From NCBI GenBank assembly GCA_017963165.1, contig JAGCTZ010000083.1, forward strand, positions 1 through 64,000: DNA of 64,000 bases, in the 5' to 3' direction. A program made the translations under genes and the position numbers. How positions within the stretch are numbered: position 1 is the first letter of the stretch; each line of letters starts with the position of its first letter. This document shows, piece after piece, positions 8,699-16,740 of the stretch. Source of the stretch: Treponema sp. GTDB taxonomy: Bacteria; Spirochaetota; Spirochaetia; Treponematales; Treponemataceae. Under the pieces are notes generated by a model, which saw only the letters and a program-made list of their open reading frames with translations, was not told where the DNA came from and ran no database searches.

Positions 8699-8755
8699 CT
8701 ATTCATTAAAGAGTAAATAAATTACAATTTCATCAAAGCGTTTTAACTCTGGCAT
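8699..8755 (-). pseudogene. Remnant of a DUF4160 gene (18 codons, then stop)
   Basis: Read on the minus strand, ATG 8755 gives MPELKRFDEIVIYLLFNE and a stop at 8699. DUF4160 proteins typically open with M-P-x-I-x-R-F-x-G-I-x-I-x-x-Y-F-x-D/E followed by HNPPHFH; here the frame stops exactly where that motif should begin. The fragment keeps a promoter (8775-8803) and an AAGGAG ribosome site. It ends 10 bp before the DUF2442 start codon, so it could act as a leader peptide coupling translation to that gene. It is too short for ordinary ORF lists. Confidence 0.6.
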
Positions 8756-8774
8756 TGGGACTCCTTACTTTATA

Positions 8775-8803
8775 ATTATAACATTGAAGAAAGGGGATGT
8801 TTA
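8775..8803 (-). promoter_or_regulatory. Promoter of the DUF4160 remnant/DUF2442 unit
   Basis: On the minus strand TAAACA (8798-8803), a 17-bp spacer and a perfect TATAAT (8775-8780) precede the AAGGAG and ATG of the DUF4160 remnant. Confidence 0.65.
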
Positions 8804-8930
8804 TTGAATGAATACCTTCTATTGTTTATAACTAATTCGTAAGTGATTTTGTCCAAGAAATTTACAAGGGATTTTGTCATACAATGGAGGTATATTACTT
8901 GGACAAAAACATTGTGTCAGTTATGTATTT

Positions 8931-9471
8931 ACCCGTGGAGAAGTCATTTTACCAAAACCACGGGTTGCAAAGAAGTTCATTACTACGGTTAAATCCCGTG
9001 GGAAAGTCATTTTGTCAATATCACGGGACAGAGGGCACGTCATTACAATGAATAAATCCCGTGGAATGGAGTTTTTTTTGTTTCCACGGGTATTGATCAC
9101 ACATCTTGCTACATCCATTACCCGTGGAAAGAGAAATTCTTTGTTTTCACGGGTAATGAGATTCTCACGGTTGTTTAGCAGCTCCCGTGGAATAGGCGTC
9201 TTGTTCTTTCCACGGGTCTGTAGATACTGGTGTTCTAGATATATGACCCGTGGCTGACATTTTTTAAACTTTTCACGGGTAGAGGAGAACTGTATAGACA
9301 CAAGCACTACCAGTGTGAAAGAGTTTTTGTAAAATCCACGGGAAAGGGAAACATATCTCTCGGCGAACCTTACCCGTGAATCAGTATAATTTTTTATTTC
9401 CACGGGTAAAAAGAATCTCCCTGTTCTTTTACACAGTACCCGTGAGTTGAGAGAATTTCTGTTTCCACATG
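8931..9471. repeat. Motif array 1: nine 63-bp units of inverted CCCGTG/CACGGG
   Basis: Left motifs CCCGTGR start at 8932, 8995, 9058, 9121, 9184, 9247, (9310, degenerate), 9373 and 9439. Each is followed 26-27 bp later by the inverted partner YCACGGG. The period is 63 bp for seven steps and 66 for the last. The 19-bp interiors are T-rich on the plus strand; the 30-bp gaps between units are largely unique. The last right motif (CCACAT, 9465) is degenerate. Each unit can form an 8-9 bp stem with a 17-19 nt loop. The array starts about 60 bp after the lptB stop codon and fills the gap to the DUF2442 unit. Long open frames across it on both strands arise because 63 is divisible by three. Confidence 0.95.
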
Positions 9472-9529
9472 TAATGAGAATGTCAGAAAGCAATTGACTT
9501 TTACAACAGTTTTGAAATCGTATCTGTTT

Positions 9530-10432
9530 TTACATACTAAAATTCTTACCCAGATAAACTTCGCGGGCGAGGTCGCTGGCTAGGATTTCTTCTTTGGTGC
9601 CTTGGAGCATGATTGTTCCGGTGTTTATGATGATGGCGCGGTCCGTAATTTCAAGAGTGTCGCGGACGTTATGGTCGGTAATCAGGATTCCGATGCCACG
9701 ATTGGCCAGAAGCTTTATAACGCTTTTAATATCGGCAACGGCAATTGGGTCAATTCCGGCAAAAGGTTCATCAAGCAACAGGAATTTTGGTTCTATCGCA
9801 AGGGAACGGGCAATTTCTGTACGACGACGTTCTCCTCCTGAAAGGGTATAAGCTTTCTGATGACGAATTCTTCCTATCGAAAATTCCTCTATTAAATCAT
9901 CAAGACGTTGTTTTTTCTGCTTATATGTAAGATCCCGGCGAGTTTCAAGGACAGACCAGATATTTTCTTCTACTGTGAACTTTCGGAAAACAGAAGGTTC
10001 CTGTGGAAGATATGAAATTCCAAGTCTGGCGCGCTTATACATCGGCAGACGGGTTATGCATTTGTCATTAAGAAAAACTTCGCCAGCCGTAGGCTTGTAA
10101 AAACCAACGACCATATAGAAAGTAGTTGTTTTTCCGGCACCGTTTGGACCAAGAAGACCTAAAATCTCGCCGGTTTTCATGGAAAAATCAATACCGCGGA
10201 CAACTTCTTTTTTTCCAAATGATTTATAAAGACTGTTTACACGAAGAAGTGGTGTGGCCCCTTCGACAGGCTCAGGGACCGCGTTTTCAGTTTCAGATGT
10301 CATCTGGGATTCTGGAGTCGTCTGAGGATCCAGTGCCGTCTGGGGATCCAGTGCCGTCTGAGGATCCAGTGCCGTCTGGGGTTCCTGAGCTTGTCGAAGG
10401 ACCTCATTTTCAACTTCGCCTTCATTTTCCAT
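9530..10432 (-). CDS. lptB: Lipopolysaccharide-type export ABC ATPase LptB with a repeat-derived N-terminal extension
   Basis: Residues 62-300 are a normal LptB: Walker [10 protein letters not shown] (95-103), signature [16 protein letters not shown], Walker [16 protein letters not shown] and switch histidine [10 protein letters not shown]. LptB drives extraction of glycolipid from the inner membrane together with LptFG and LptC. Residues 1-61 are unusual: Q/P/D/T-rich, with QTALDP repeated three times, framed by two translated copies of the dispersed repeat (LRQAQEPQ and VPEPVEG). The extension is probably translated, because GGAGGAG lies just before ATG 10432, inside the end of lptA. It follows lptA after 2 bp and is the last gene of its operon. 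Confidence 0.93.
   Translation of the reverse strand: MENEGEVENEVLRQAQEPQTALDPQTALDPQTALDPQTTPESQMTSETENAVPEPVEGATPLLRVNSLYKSFGKKEVVRGIDFSMKTGEILGLLGPNGAGKTTTFYMVVGFYKPTAGEVFLNDKCITRLPMYKRARLGISYLPQEPSVFRKFTVEENIWSVLETRRDLTYKQKKQRLDDLIEEFSIGRIRHQKAYTLSGGERRRTEIARSLAIEPKFLLLDEPFAGIDPIAVADIKSVIKLLANRGIGILITDHNVRDTLEITDRAIIINTGTIMLQGTKEEILASDLAREVYLGKNFSM
10258..10403. repeat. Two inverted copies of the dispersed repeat flanking an 18-bp in-frame tandem repeat
   Basis: One copy (10258-10283) reads CCCTTCGACAGGCTCAGGG plus ACCGCG; an inverted copy with one change (CTTGTCGAAGG) lies at 10382-10403. Between them 18-bp units of the type GTCTGAGGATCCAGTGCC repeat three times, with degenerate half-units on either side. 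All of it is inside the lptB reading frame, and 18 is a multiple of three. Confidence 0.9.
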
Positions 10433-10434
10433 AA

Positions 10435-11082
10435 CTACTCCTCCCCCTTTGGTTCTTCGGCCTTTTTGGTTTCGGTAACAGAACCTTTAACATTTCCCGA
10501 CAACGTAATATTTTGTGTATCAAGATTAAGCGTTATCTGCTGTGCCCTGAATGTATCATTTTCCTGTTTAACCTGTGCATTTCCGCTTATTTCGAGCAGC
10601 TGTTCATTTTTCTGATAAACCGCATAAGCCCCGGTACAGACATTTTTCTTTTGTGTAAGCGTTATTCCAATCTGAAGCACTGCAATATTTGTATTCTGAT
10701 TATATTCGATAATCTGAGCATCGGCTTTTACATCATTTTCTATATCAACAAGCTTTACATTCCCCTGAAGCATTGCAACCTTTGTCTGACGGTCATAGCT
10801 CATTGAATCGCAGGTAAATTCCATATTTGTTTCAAGATTTTTTCCAGAAACAGCACCTTCGGCTTTGATAAAACGATAATCATCACCAGAAAGCTCTATT
10901 GTATCAGCAGATATTTCAATTGAAGAAGTCTGAATAAAAGCGCTGCCTGTAAGCGTTGTTGTTGCAGAAGAGTCACCAGCCTGTCCCGACATGCTTCCTG
11001 CCGAAAAAGTAATCTTTTCTGCAAAAAGCTGCCCCGAAACAATCAGAAAAAATACTGCTGTCAGAATTAGTATTCTTTTCAC
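10435..11082 (-). CDS. lptA: LptA/OstA-like periplasmic lipid-transport protein
   Basis: This 215-residue protein has a signal peptide ([21 protein letters not shown]) followed by OstA/LptA-type beta-jellyroll repeats. These include [37 protein letters not shown] and [22 protein letters not shown]. LptA forms the periplasmic bridge that carries glycolipid from LptC to the outer membrane. It overlaps the upstream lptC-like gene by 4 bp (ATGA), and its last codons contain the ribosome site of lptB. Assignment is by domain pattern and gene order. Confidence 0.85.
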   Translation of the reverse strand: MKRILILTAVFFLIVSGQLFAEKITFSAGSMSGQAGDSSATTTLTGSAFIQTSSIEISADTIELSGDDYRFIKAEGAVSGKNLETNMEFTCDSMSYDRQTKVAMLQGNVKLVDIENDVKADAQIIEYNQNTNIAVLQIGITLTQKKNVCTGAYAVYQKNEQLLEISGNAQVKQENDTFRAQQITLNLDTQNITLSGNVKGSVTETKKAEEPKGEE

Positions 11083-11690
11083 TCCTGAACCTCTTCCTGC
11101 CCTTCTACCTCTGAGCCTTCATTTTTATCCTTTGTTTCAATTTCGCCGGAAACAGTACCTGCAAAGGTAAAACTTTTACTTATTCCGCTTGCAGAAAAAC
11201 CAGTACCATAAATAACAGTTCCGTCTTTTTCGAGTTTTGCTGTATCTCTTCGTCCACCAGTCATCTGCTCTGTTTTACCATTCCATTTTAGCATATCTGC
11301 ATAAAAATTTGTATTCTGTACATTACTAAAAAGCTTGATTCCGTCGTAAAGCTCATAGATTTCGGCATCGGTGTCTGCATAAAGATAACCGCATGAACCT
11401 TCTGTTTCGAGCTTATGATTCTGATCATAGGTTAAGAATTTAACATTGCGTCCATAAGTAATAGAAGAATCTTTGTACTGTTCTATATTATCAGCCTGGA
11501 CAACAACCTTTTCCTGTGCTTTTTCATAACGGACAAGCTTTGCATGATTAAAAACAAATTCCGGATTTGATTCCTCTGCATTTACAATCTCATCGTATTT
11601 CAACGAGCAGGCTGTTATACAACCCATTATAGAGAAAACCGCGATAATAAGAAAAACAAAGTTTTTTCGTTTATTATTCACTTTTATCAT
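11079..11690 (-). CDS. lptC: LptC-like anchored lipid-transport protein
   Basis: This 203-residue protein has an N-terminal hydrophobic segment (about residues 10-28). Cysteines at IMGC and ITAC could serve as lipobox or simple anchor. The following FVFNHAKLVRYEKAQEKVVVQADNIEQY and ADMLKWNGKTEQMTGGRRDTAKLEKDGTVIYGTGFSA match the LptC/YrbK pattern. The last 20 residues are Glu-rich. In the family LptC hands glycolipid from LptBFG to LptA. The start overlaps the end of the acyl-CoA synthetase gene by 17 bp, so the four genes 13392-9530 are one operon. Confidence 0.8.
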   Translation of the reverse strand: MIKVNNKRKNFVFLIIAVFSIMGCITACSLKYDEIVNAEESNPEFVFNHAKLVRYEKAQEKVVVQADNIEQYKDSSITYGRNVKFLTYDQNHKLETEGSCGYLYADTDAEIYELYDGIKLFSNVQNTNFYADMLKWNGKTEQMTGGRRDTAKLEKDGTVIYGTGFSASGISKSFTFAGTVSGEIETKDKNEGSEVEGQEEVQE

Positions 11691-13392
11691 CCTTATTTAA
11701 TCCGTCATTTTCAGCCATGCCCTTCCTACGGCTTATCTTTCCATTATACGTCTTTGACAGCTCTTTTACAAATTCTATTTTTCGCGGACACTTATAAAGC
11801 GCAGTATTTTTATGCATAAAGCTAATCAGTTCGTGTTCAAGATTTTTTGAAGGTGTATAACCCAAAGCAGGAACAACAAACGCAACGACAATCTGCCCGC
11901 GGGTTTCGTCCTTTTCGCCGGCAACAGCACATTCAAAAACAGCAGGATGTCTGTTAAGAACATTTTCGACTTCATACGGACTTATTCTAAAGCCGGAAGA
12001 CTTTATAATATCATCTTTTCTGCCCTTAAAATGAAAGTTTCCGTCCTTGTCTTTTACTGCAATATCGCCGGTATGATATAAGCCATCCTTAAATACCTGT
12101 GCAGTAAGTTTTTCATCCTTATAGTAACCTGTAAAAAGCCCCGCAGGATGTCCGTTTTTAAGGCTAAGGACAATTTCTCCGGGCTCATCAACAGGACAAA
12201 TTTTTCCGGCATCATCAATCAGCTGAATATCATACATAGGAGAAGCTTTTCCCATAGCAGCAGGCATTTCATCAAAACAGAAGTTTGCAGTAATAAGAGA
12301 AGTTTCTGACTGACCATAACCTTCATAAATTGTAAGACCAGTTTTTTCTTTGAAGGTTTTTGCTACATCAGAAGGAAGCGCCTCGCCCGCACTACAGCAA
12401 TGCTTTACAGACGATAAATCGTAATCAGAAAAATCATGATTAAGCAGATAACGGTAAACTGTTGGATTTGCACAAAAAGTCGTTACCTTGTATTTACTAA
12501 CCTTTTCTAGAATTCGCTCCGGACTGAACGTCTGCCTGTCATAAACAAAAACAGCAGAACCTGCAATCCACTGTCCATAGATTTTGCCCCAACTCGCTTT
12601 TGCCCAGCCTGTTTCTGCGACAGAAAAATGAAGTCCATCAGGAACAACACACTGCCAGTATTTTGCAGTTATAACATGAGAAAGAGGATACAGATAATCA
12701 TGAACTACCATTTTGGGCTCGCCTGCTGTCCCCGACGTAAAATAAATAATCATAGGAGAGGCAGGAGAAATCTGCGGCTCAGGAAAACTTTCGGCACCAT
12801 AAGCTGCCGCGCCACCAGACATCCCTATCACTTCTGCCGCACCCCCACACAAATCAGAATCATTCAAAGAAAAATTAATCCACTTGTCTTTACAAAAATT
12901 AACAGCAACAAGAATTGTCTCTGGCCCAGCCGCCTGCTCTATCTGATTTATTGAATCATCATGAGGAACGGCAACAATCATTTTTGTTTTTGATGTCTTT
13001 ATGCGGTATTCAAGGTCATCTTTTAAAAGCTGCGACGGAACAGGAAGCGCAATTGCACCAAGTCTGTGAAGCGCTAGAATAAAAATCCAGTATTCATAAC
13101 GGCGATGAAGCGAAAGCATCACAACATCTCCGGCCGTTATCCCCTTGTTTGAAAGAAAAACTGCAGCCTTTATGCTTTCGTTTGCAAGCTGACTGAATGT
13201 AAAAATTTTCTCAAGCCCATCGTCATTACACCAGACAAGTGCGATTTTTTCGGGAGTTTTTTCAGCGTAATAATCAACAACATCTGTAGCAAAATTAAAA
13301 TGCTCTGGAAGCTTGAGCTTACAATGCTGATGGAAATCATCATAAGAAGAGAAATCTGTTCTGCCGTCAATAAACTTTTCTATTAAATCCAT
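11674..13392 (-). CDS. AMP-dependent acyl-CoA synthetase
   Basis: This 572-residue ANL-superfamily adenylating enzyme has P-loop YFTSGTAGEPKMVVH, YGQSE, YHTGDIAVKDKDGNFHFKGRKDDIIKSSGFRISPYEVE and the C-terminal lysine loop YNGKISRRKG. The order and spacing fit medium-chain acyl/acetyl-CoA synthetases, which activate a carboxylate with ATP to acyl-AMP and then acyl-CoA. Chain length cannot be read. It is the first gene of the lptC-lptA-lptB operon, which suggests a lipid or glycolipid role. A TATATT lies 8 bp before ATG 13392 with TTGAAT 17 bp further up and no Shine-Dalgarno, so the mRNA may be leaderless. Confidence 0.88.
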   Translation of the reverse strand: MDLIEKFIDGRTDFSSYDDFHQHCKLKLPEHFNFATDVVDYYAEKTPEKIALVWCNDDGLEKIFTFSQLANESIKAAVFLSNKGITAGDVVMLSLHRRYEYWIFILALHRLGAIALPVPSQLLKDDLEYRIKTSKTKMIVAVPHDDSINQIEQAAGPETILVAVNFCKDKWINFSLNDSDLCGGAAEVIGMSGGAAAYGAESFPEPQISPASPMIIYFTSGTAGEPKMVVHDYLYPLSHVITAKYWQCVVPDGLHFSVAETGWAKASWGKIYGQWIAGSAVFVYDRQTFSPERILEKVSKYKVTTFCANPTVYRYLLNHDFSDYDLSSVKHCCSAGEALPSDVAKTFKEKTGLTIYEGYGQSETSLITANFCFDEMPAAMGKASPMYDIQLIDDAGKICPVDEPGEIVLSLKNGHPAGLFTGYYKDEKLTAQVFKDGLYHTGDIAVKDKDGNFHFKGRKDDIIKSSGFRISPYEVENVLNRHPAVFECAVAGEKDETRGQIVVAFVVPALGYTPSKNLEHELISFMHKNTALYKCPRKIEFVKELSKTYNGKISRRKGMAENDGLNKDDKSE

Positions 13393-13400
13393 CTAGTATA

Positions 13401-13429
13401 AATATAGACAAAAATGTGCTATTATTCAA
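13401..13429 (-). promoter_or_regulatory. Promoter of the acyl-CoA synthetase-lpt operon (leaderless type)
   Basis: On the minus strand TTGAAT (13424-13429), a 17-bp spacer and TATATT (13401-13406) stand 8 bp from the start codon. The same 40-bp gap holds a plus-strand TATTAT (13420-13425), 7 bp before the divergent DTW gene, so the two promoters overlap. Confidence 0.65.
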
Positions 13430-13432
13430 TTT

Positions 13433-14137
13433 ATGAGCGAGCGTTGTTTTAAATGTTTCAAACCAAAATCTGTCTGTTTATGCAAATATTCCAGGGAGCT
13501 TGATACAGGTGTAAAATTTGTTTTTTTAATGCACCCCAAGGAATTTAAAAGACAGCGTACAGGTACAGGTTATCTTTCTCATAATTGCCTTAAGGATTCA
13601 GAAATAATTGTCGGTCTTGATTTTGCAACAAACAAACGGCTGCAGGAGCTTTTATCCGATGAAAAATATTTTCCTGTGATGATGTATCCGGGAAACGATG
13701 CCTGCACAGTAAACGAGTTAAAACCAAAACTGTCTGACGGAACGCCGAATGGCAAAAATAAAACGCTGCTCATAATCATTCTGGACGCAACCTGGTTCTG
13801 CTCAAAAAAAATGATTGAACATAATCCGTTTTTGATGGAGCTTCCAAAGCTAAGCTTTATTGGCAGCTATACTTCTATTTTTACGTTCAAGCACGAGCCG
13901 TCACCGGAATGCGTTTCTACAATAGAATGCTGCTATTACATGATAAAAGAATTGCAGTCGGTTGGAATTGTTTCTCAGAAAATTGCCCCGGAACCACTCA
14001 TGACAGTTTTTAAGGCGATGATAAAGCTTCAGCTTACGGCAGAAAATGAACGCATTATGGGAATCCGCACAAACTCGCATGCCTACGATGACAAATACAC
14101 AAAAATCAAAACAATACCGGATATAATAAATTCATAA
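13433..14137 (+). CDS. DTW domain protein, probable tRNA-uridine aminocarboxypropyltransferase
   Basis: This 234-residue protein starts with the family's cysteine cluster (CFKCFKPKSVCLC, a likely zinc site). HPKEFKRQRTGTGYL and LLIIILDATW follow, where the eponymous D-T-W appears as D-A-T-W, and then STIECCYYMIKEL. DTW proteins such as TapT/TuaA install acp3U on tRNA using S-adenosylmethionine. The variant DATW tetrapeptide is within family variation but worth noting. It is transcribed divergently from the acyl-CoA synthetase and lacks a Shine-Dalgarno; TATTAT ends 7 bp before the ATG. Confidence 0.8.
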   Translation: MSERCFKCFKPKSVCLCKYSRELDTGVKFVFLMHPKEFKRQRTGTGYLSHNCLKDSEIIVGLDFATNKRLQELLSDEKYFPVMMYPGNDACTVNELKPKLSDGTPNGKNKTLLIIILDATWFCSKKMIEHNPFLMELPKLSFIGSYTSIFTFKHEPSPECVSTIECCYYMIKELQSVGIVSQKIAPEPLMTVFKAMIKLQLTAENERIMGIRTNSHAYDDKYTKIKTIPDIINS

Positions 14138-14139
14138 AC

Positions 14140-14362
14140 CAGGGCTTTTGTATTATAAAAAATTGAATTTATAAGTATGAAAAATGCTCCCGTGGGGAAC
14201 CTGTCTTTGTTCCGCCGAGTACGCTGAATAGAAATTATCCTACCGTGCAAATCTGCCTGCGGCAGCTTTGCACTTCCAGCGTACTATGCTCCACAAAGCC
14301 AGAATCCCCACTCCGCATTTTTCATAATTTCTATATTAAGATTTTATAATACAAAAGCCCTG
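14140..14362 (+). repeat. Long fold-back element B (full-length form)
   Basis: The ends CAGGGCTTTTGTATTATAAAA and its inverted copy (ending at 14362) enclose further nested inverted pairs. These are TATGAAAAATGC/GCATTTTTCATA, GTGGGGA..CTTTGT/ACAAAG..TCCCCAC, AGTACGCTG/CAGCGTACT and GTGCAAA..CTGC/GCAG..TTTGCAC. The whole 223 bp folds on itself. It shares about 47 bp, through GCTCCCGTGGGGAACC and TGTCTTTGTTCCGC, with element C at 19713. It occupies almost the whole gap between the DTW gene and the next gene; no coding potential is seen. Confidence 0.88.
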
Positions 14363-14380
14363 CCCATAAAACGTCTATTC

Positions 14381-14409
14381 TTGCTTCAATTTTCTTTTTT
14401 GTGTATATT
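14381..14409 (+). promoter_or_regulatory. Promoter of the 14416 lipoprotein gene (leaderless type)
   Basis: TTGCTT (14381-14386), a 17-bp spacer and TATATT (14404-14409) are followed after only 6 bp by ATG 14416, with no ribosome site. Confidence 0.65.
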
Positions 14410-14415
14410 TGATTT

Positions 14416-14835
14416 ATGAAGAAAGCACTTATTATTTCTATTTTTGCACTTACCCTTTCGGCAGCATTTATTGCCTGTACTACAATTCGTCCCATTCCAG
14501 AAGATCTTACAGCACCTCAACTTTTACAGGAAGGACAGGCTTGCCTTGATAATTCTGATTACAAGAATGCAGAAGCAATTTTTCTTGCTACAATTGACCG
14601 CTACGGTGATAATACAGAAACATATATAGAAGCAAAATATGAACTTGCTCATCTTTATATAAAGACAAGAGATTACTACAAGGCATACATTGCACTTGAT
14701 GAAATACTCGAGATTTATTCATACGCTATGGTAGGAGATTTGCCTGCTTCGTACAAAAAGCTTGCGCAGATTGAAATGGATAAAATCCCGCCTGCTAAGC
14801 TCGAAGAATATCAGAAAAAAAAAATAATTAATTAG
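14416..14835 (+). CDS. Small TPR-like lipoprotein
   Basis: This 139-residue protein has a lipoprotein signal peptide with lipobox AFIAC at residues 17-21. The rest is two to three helical repeats of TPR type (LLQEGQACLDNSDYKNAEAIF, YELAHLYIKTRDYYKAYIAL), comparable to YfiO/BamD-like or Tol-Pal-associated proteins but much shorter. It is likely anchored in a membrane facing the periplasm as a protein-interaction module. The start lies 6 bp after a -10 box, with no Shine-Dalgarno. Its stop overlaps the convergent vWA gene by 4 bp. Confidence 0.7.
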   Translation: MKKALIISIFALTLSAAFIACTTIRPIPEDLTAPQLLQEGQACLDNSDYKNAEAIFLATIDRYGDNTETYIEAKYELAHLYIKTRDYYKAYIALDEILEIYSYAMVGDLPASYKKLAQIEMDKIPPAKLEEYQKKKIIN

Positions 14836-16115
14836 TCGCTCGGCAAAAGAATTGTTTTTACAGAAATCTGCTTAGATTCTGCAAGTCCCATTACATATTC
14901 CTTTGAATATTTTCCGGAACCACGTGGCTTTGGATGAGGCTCTGCGTCTCCAATAAGAATAATGCGTCTGTTTACACCAAGCCGCCAGTTATAAAATTCC
15001 GTAGCAGAATAAATAGCTTCATAAACAGCTTCCGGAATATCGCCGCCTTCTTTTCCATTTATCTTTATAGACTTAAGGTTTTTATCGAACGTTGTAAGGT
15101 TATCTGTAAAACCAAAGAATTTTACAGGAAGACTCTTGTAATTAAAATTGTCGCCGTAATCTCTGTAAAAAAGCAAACCAAATCTTACGCTTTCTGCATT
15201 TTCAAATTCCTTGAGTAAAGCAGGTAAAAGTTCGTTCTTTAAGGTTTCAATATCATTCTTCATACTGCCAGTTGCATCAATTGCAAAAACAACATCAAGA
15301 TTATTTTTGTCACCAATTCCATCAAGCACATCAAGAATATCATCAACAATAGTTTCGGGACCTTTTGAATAAATTACAGTATCAGAAAGCTCACCAAAAC
15401 GCTGACTTGCAACAGGATTATAATCATCTGTAAGAACTACAGTTTCTGCAGGAGCTGGTGGTTCAGGCTCCGGTGCAGGAGGATTTGGCTTAGCACGCTT
15501 TCGTGTTTCAAGATTAAACATAAAAGGGCTGTCCATATAATCGCCGGTATAATCGGCATAAGGCTTTTCAAAAGTTCTTATATTGATAAAAGTGCCCTTT
15601 CCAATTTCTACAACACCGTTGCGGCTCCATTCATAACCAAACTGAACTTTTAATGGAATAAAAATATGAAATGCCTGACCAAGAAAATCTGTTTTTTCGG
15701 CAGTTGAGTCAATAAGACTGTATTTTGCTCCTTCCGAAACAAGCGGCTGTCCGTCAAGATAGCGGATTTCATCTCCATTTATAGGATTATATTCAAGTGC
15801 CCTGTAAGCATAATTATCTGCTTTTCCCGCAGGATCCCGCGTGGTTTCGGTCAGCAGGATTGATTCAACTCCAGGAATTTTTCTTACATAAAGATGATAG
15901 CCAGTAGTTTCTCCATCATCATTTTTTTCTTCTACAAGCCTTATATCGTCTGCTTTTATTCGCATTGAATTCTGTTTTTCGGTATAAATGATTTTCTGAC
16001 TTTCAGGCTGGGTGGTTTCCTGTGCAAAAAGAGTTGATGTTTCTAAAGAAACTAAGCCTGCTATGAAAAAAACAGCAAAAAATCTTGTGAATCTACATTT
16101 TTTTTCCAAAATCAT
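14832..16115 (-). CDS. Exported von Willebrand factor A domain protein
   Basis: This 427-residue protein has a signal peptide ending near LFAQ (residues 29-32) and a central domain of unknown type (about 35-200). A Pro/Ala/Glu hinge (PNPPAPEPEPPAPAE) precedes a C-terminal vWA domain (about 270-427). The MIDAS is DATGSMKND, a D-x-T-x-S form of the usual D-x-S-x-S, with later KEGGDIPEAVYEA giving the third metal ligand. vWA domains bind protein ligands through a metal ion. It probably acts in the periplasm or at the surface. It is convergent with the lipoprotein gene at its 3' end and divergent from the 16183 operon. Confidence 0.8.
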   Translation of the reverse strand: MILEKKCRFTRFFAVFFIAGLVSLETSTLFAQETTQPESQKIIYTEKQNSMRIKADDIRLVEEKNDDGETTGYHLYVRKIPGVESILLTETTRDPAGKADNYAYRALEYNPINGDEIRYLDGQPLVSEGAKYSLIDSTAEKTDFLGQAFHIFIPLKVQFGYEWSRNGVVEIGKGTFINIRTFEKPYADYTGDYMDSPFMFNLETRKRAKPNPPAPEPEPPAPAETVVLTDDYNPVASQRFGELSDTVIYSKGPETIVDDILDVLDGIGDKNNLDVVFAIDATGSMKNDIETLKNELLPALLKEFENAESVRFGLLFYRDYGDNFNYKSLPVKFFGFTDNLTTFDKNLKSIKINGKEGGDIPEAVYEAIYSATEFYNWRLGVNRRIILIGDAEPHPKPRGSGKYSKEYVMGLAESKQISVKTILLPSD

Positions 16116-16182
16116 AGTTACTTATCGGCGTTTTGATGGTTTTATATTAGGAATTGCAAATAAAACCCAAAGGGAGTATACT

Positions 16183-16740
16183 ATGACCATGAAATTCAAA
16201 ACCTTCGCCTTAATTTTAGCATTATTTGGATTCTCTACCTCTTTGTTTGCACAGCCGGCTGCCTATTCTTTTTCAAGCTTTGGAGGCGGTCTTCCAGCAT
16301 CTGCAAAAAAGTTATCAGCTTCTGAAACAGTAACTTCTCAACGTATTATTGTAGACGATGATGATGAAGACGATTATTACAACGATGACTATGATTATGA
16401 TTACGATTATTCTGATGAACCAACTGTAAAAAAAGGTAAAAGCACTGCGCTTCTTACAACATATATTGTAGTAGGTATTGTTGTAGTTGCAGGAATTGCA
16501 TTTGGATCATACTATCTTGCAAGTGAATCAGGAAAATGCTGCGAAACAACAACCGAAAGTGTAATTCAGGGTTGCGGCGAAGGCTGTGGAGAGGCTTGTG
16601 GCGAAGCTATAGGTGAAGCTTGTACTGATTCTTCTTCAACAACCTGTGAATCAAGTTCTTCTTCTTCAGAGTGTACTTCTGAACTTGCAAGTTTATTTGC
16701 CGGTAACGGACTGACACTTCTTCCAATTTATGTTCCATAA
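16183..16740 (+). CDS. Exported/membrane protein with Asp-Tyr-rich and Cys-rich segments
   Basis: This 185-residue protein starts at ATG 16183, chosen for AGGGAG 6 bp upstream; an in-frame earlier start would run antisense through the vWA gene. It has a signal peptide (to FAQ), an acidic tract of alternating Asp and Tyr (about 60-78) and one membrane helix (about 87-112). A C-terminal segment has Cys spaced as GCGEGCGEACGEAIGEAC, followed by Ser-rich sequence with more Cys. The Cys pattern could bind metal or form disulfides. No family is recognised. It overlaps the next gene by 11 bp and opens an operon of four. Confidence 0.65.
   Translation: MTMKFKTFALILALFGFSTSLFAQPAAYSFSSFGGGLPASAKKLSASETVTSQRIIVDDDDEDDYYNDDYDYDYDYSDEPTVKKGKSTALLTTYIVVGIVVVAGIAFGSYYLASESGKCCETTTESVIQGCGEGCGEACGEAIGEACTDSSSTTCESSSSSSECTSELASLFAGNGLTLLPIYVP

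Noticed and set aside
8931..9471. CRISPR array
   Set aside because: No conserved direct repeat of 23 bp or more; the constant parts are short inverted hexamers and no cas gene is present.
8874..9493. Long open frames on both strands across array 1 (127 and 190 codons)
   Set aside because: They follow from a 63-bp period divisible by three; there is no ribosome site, the peptides are only repeat translations, and the sister array with a 73-bp period has no such frames.
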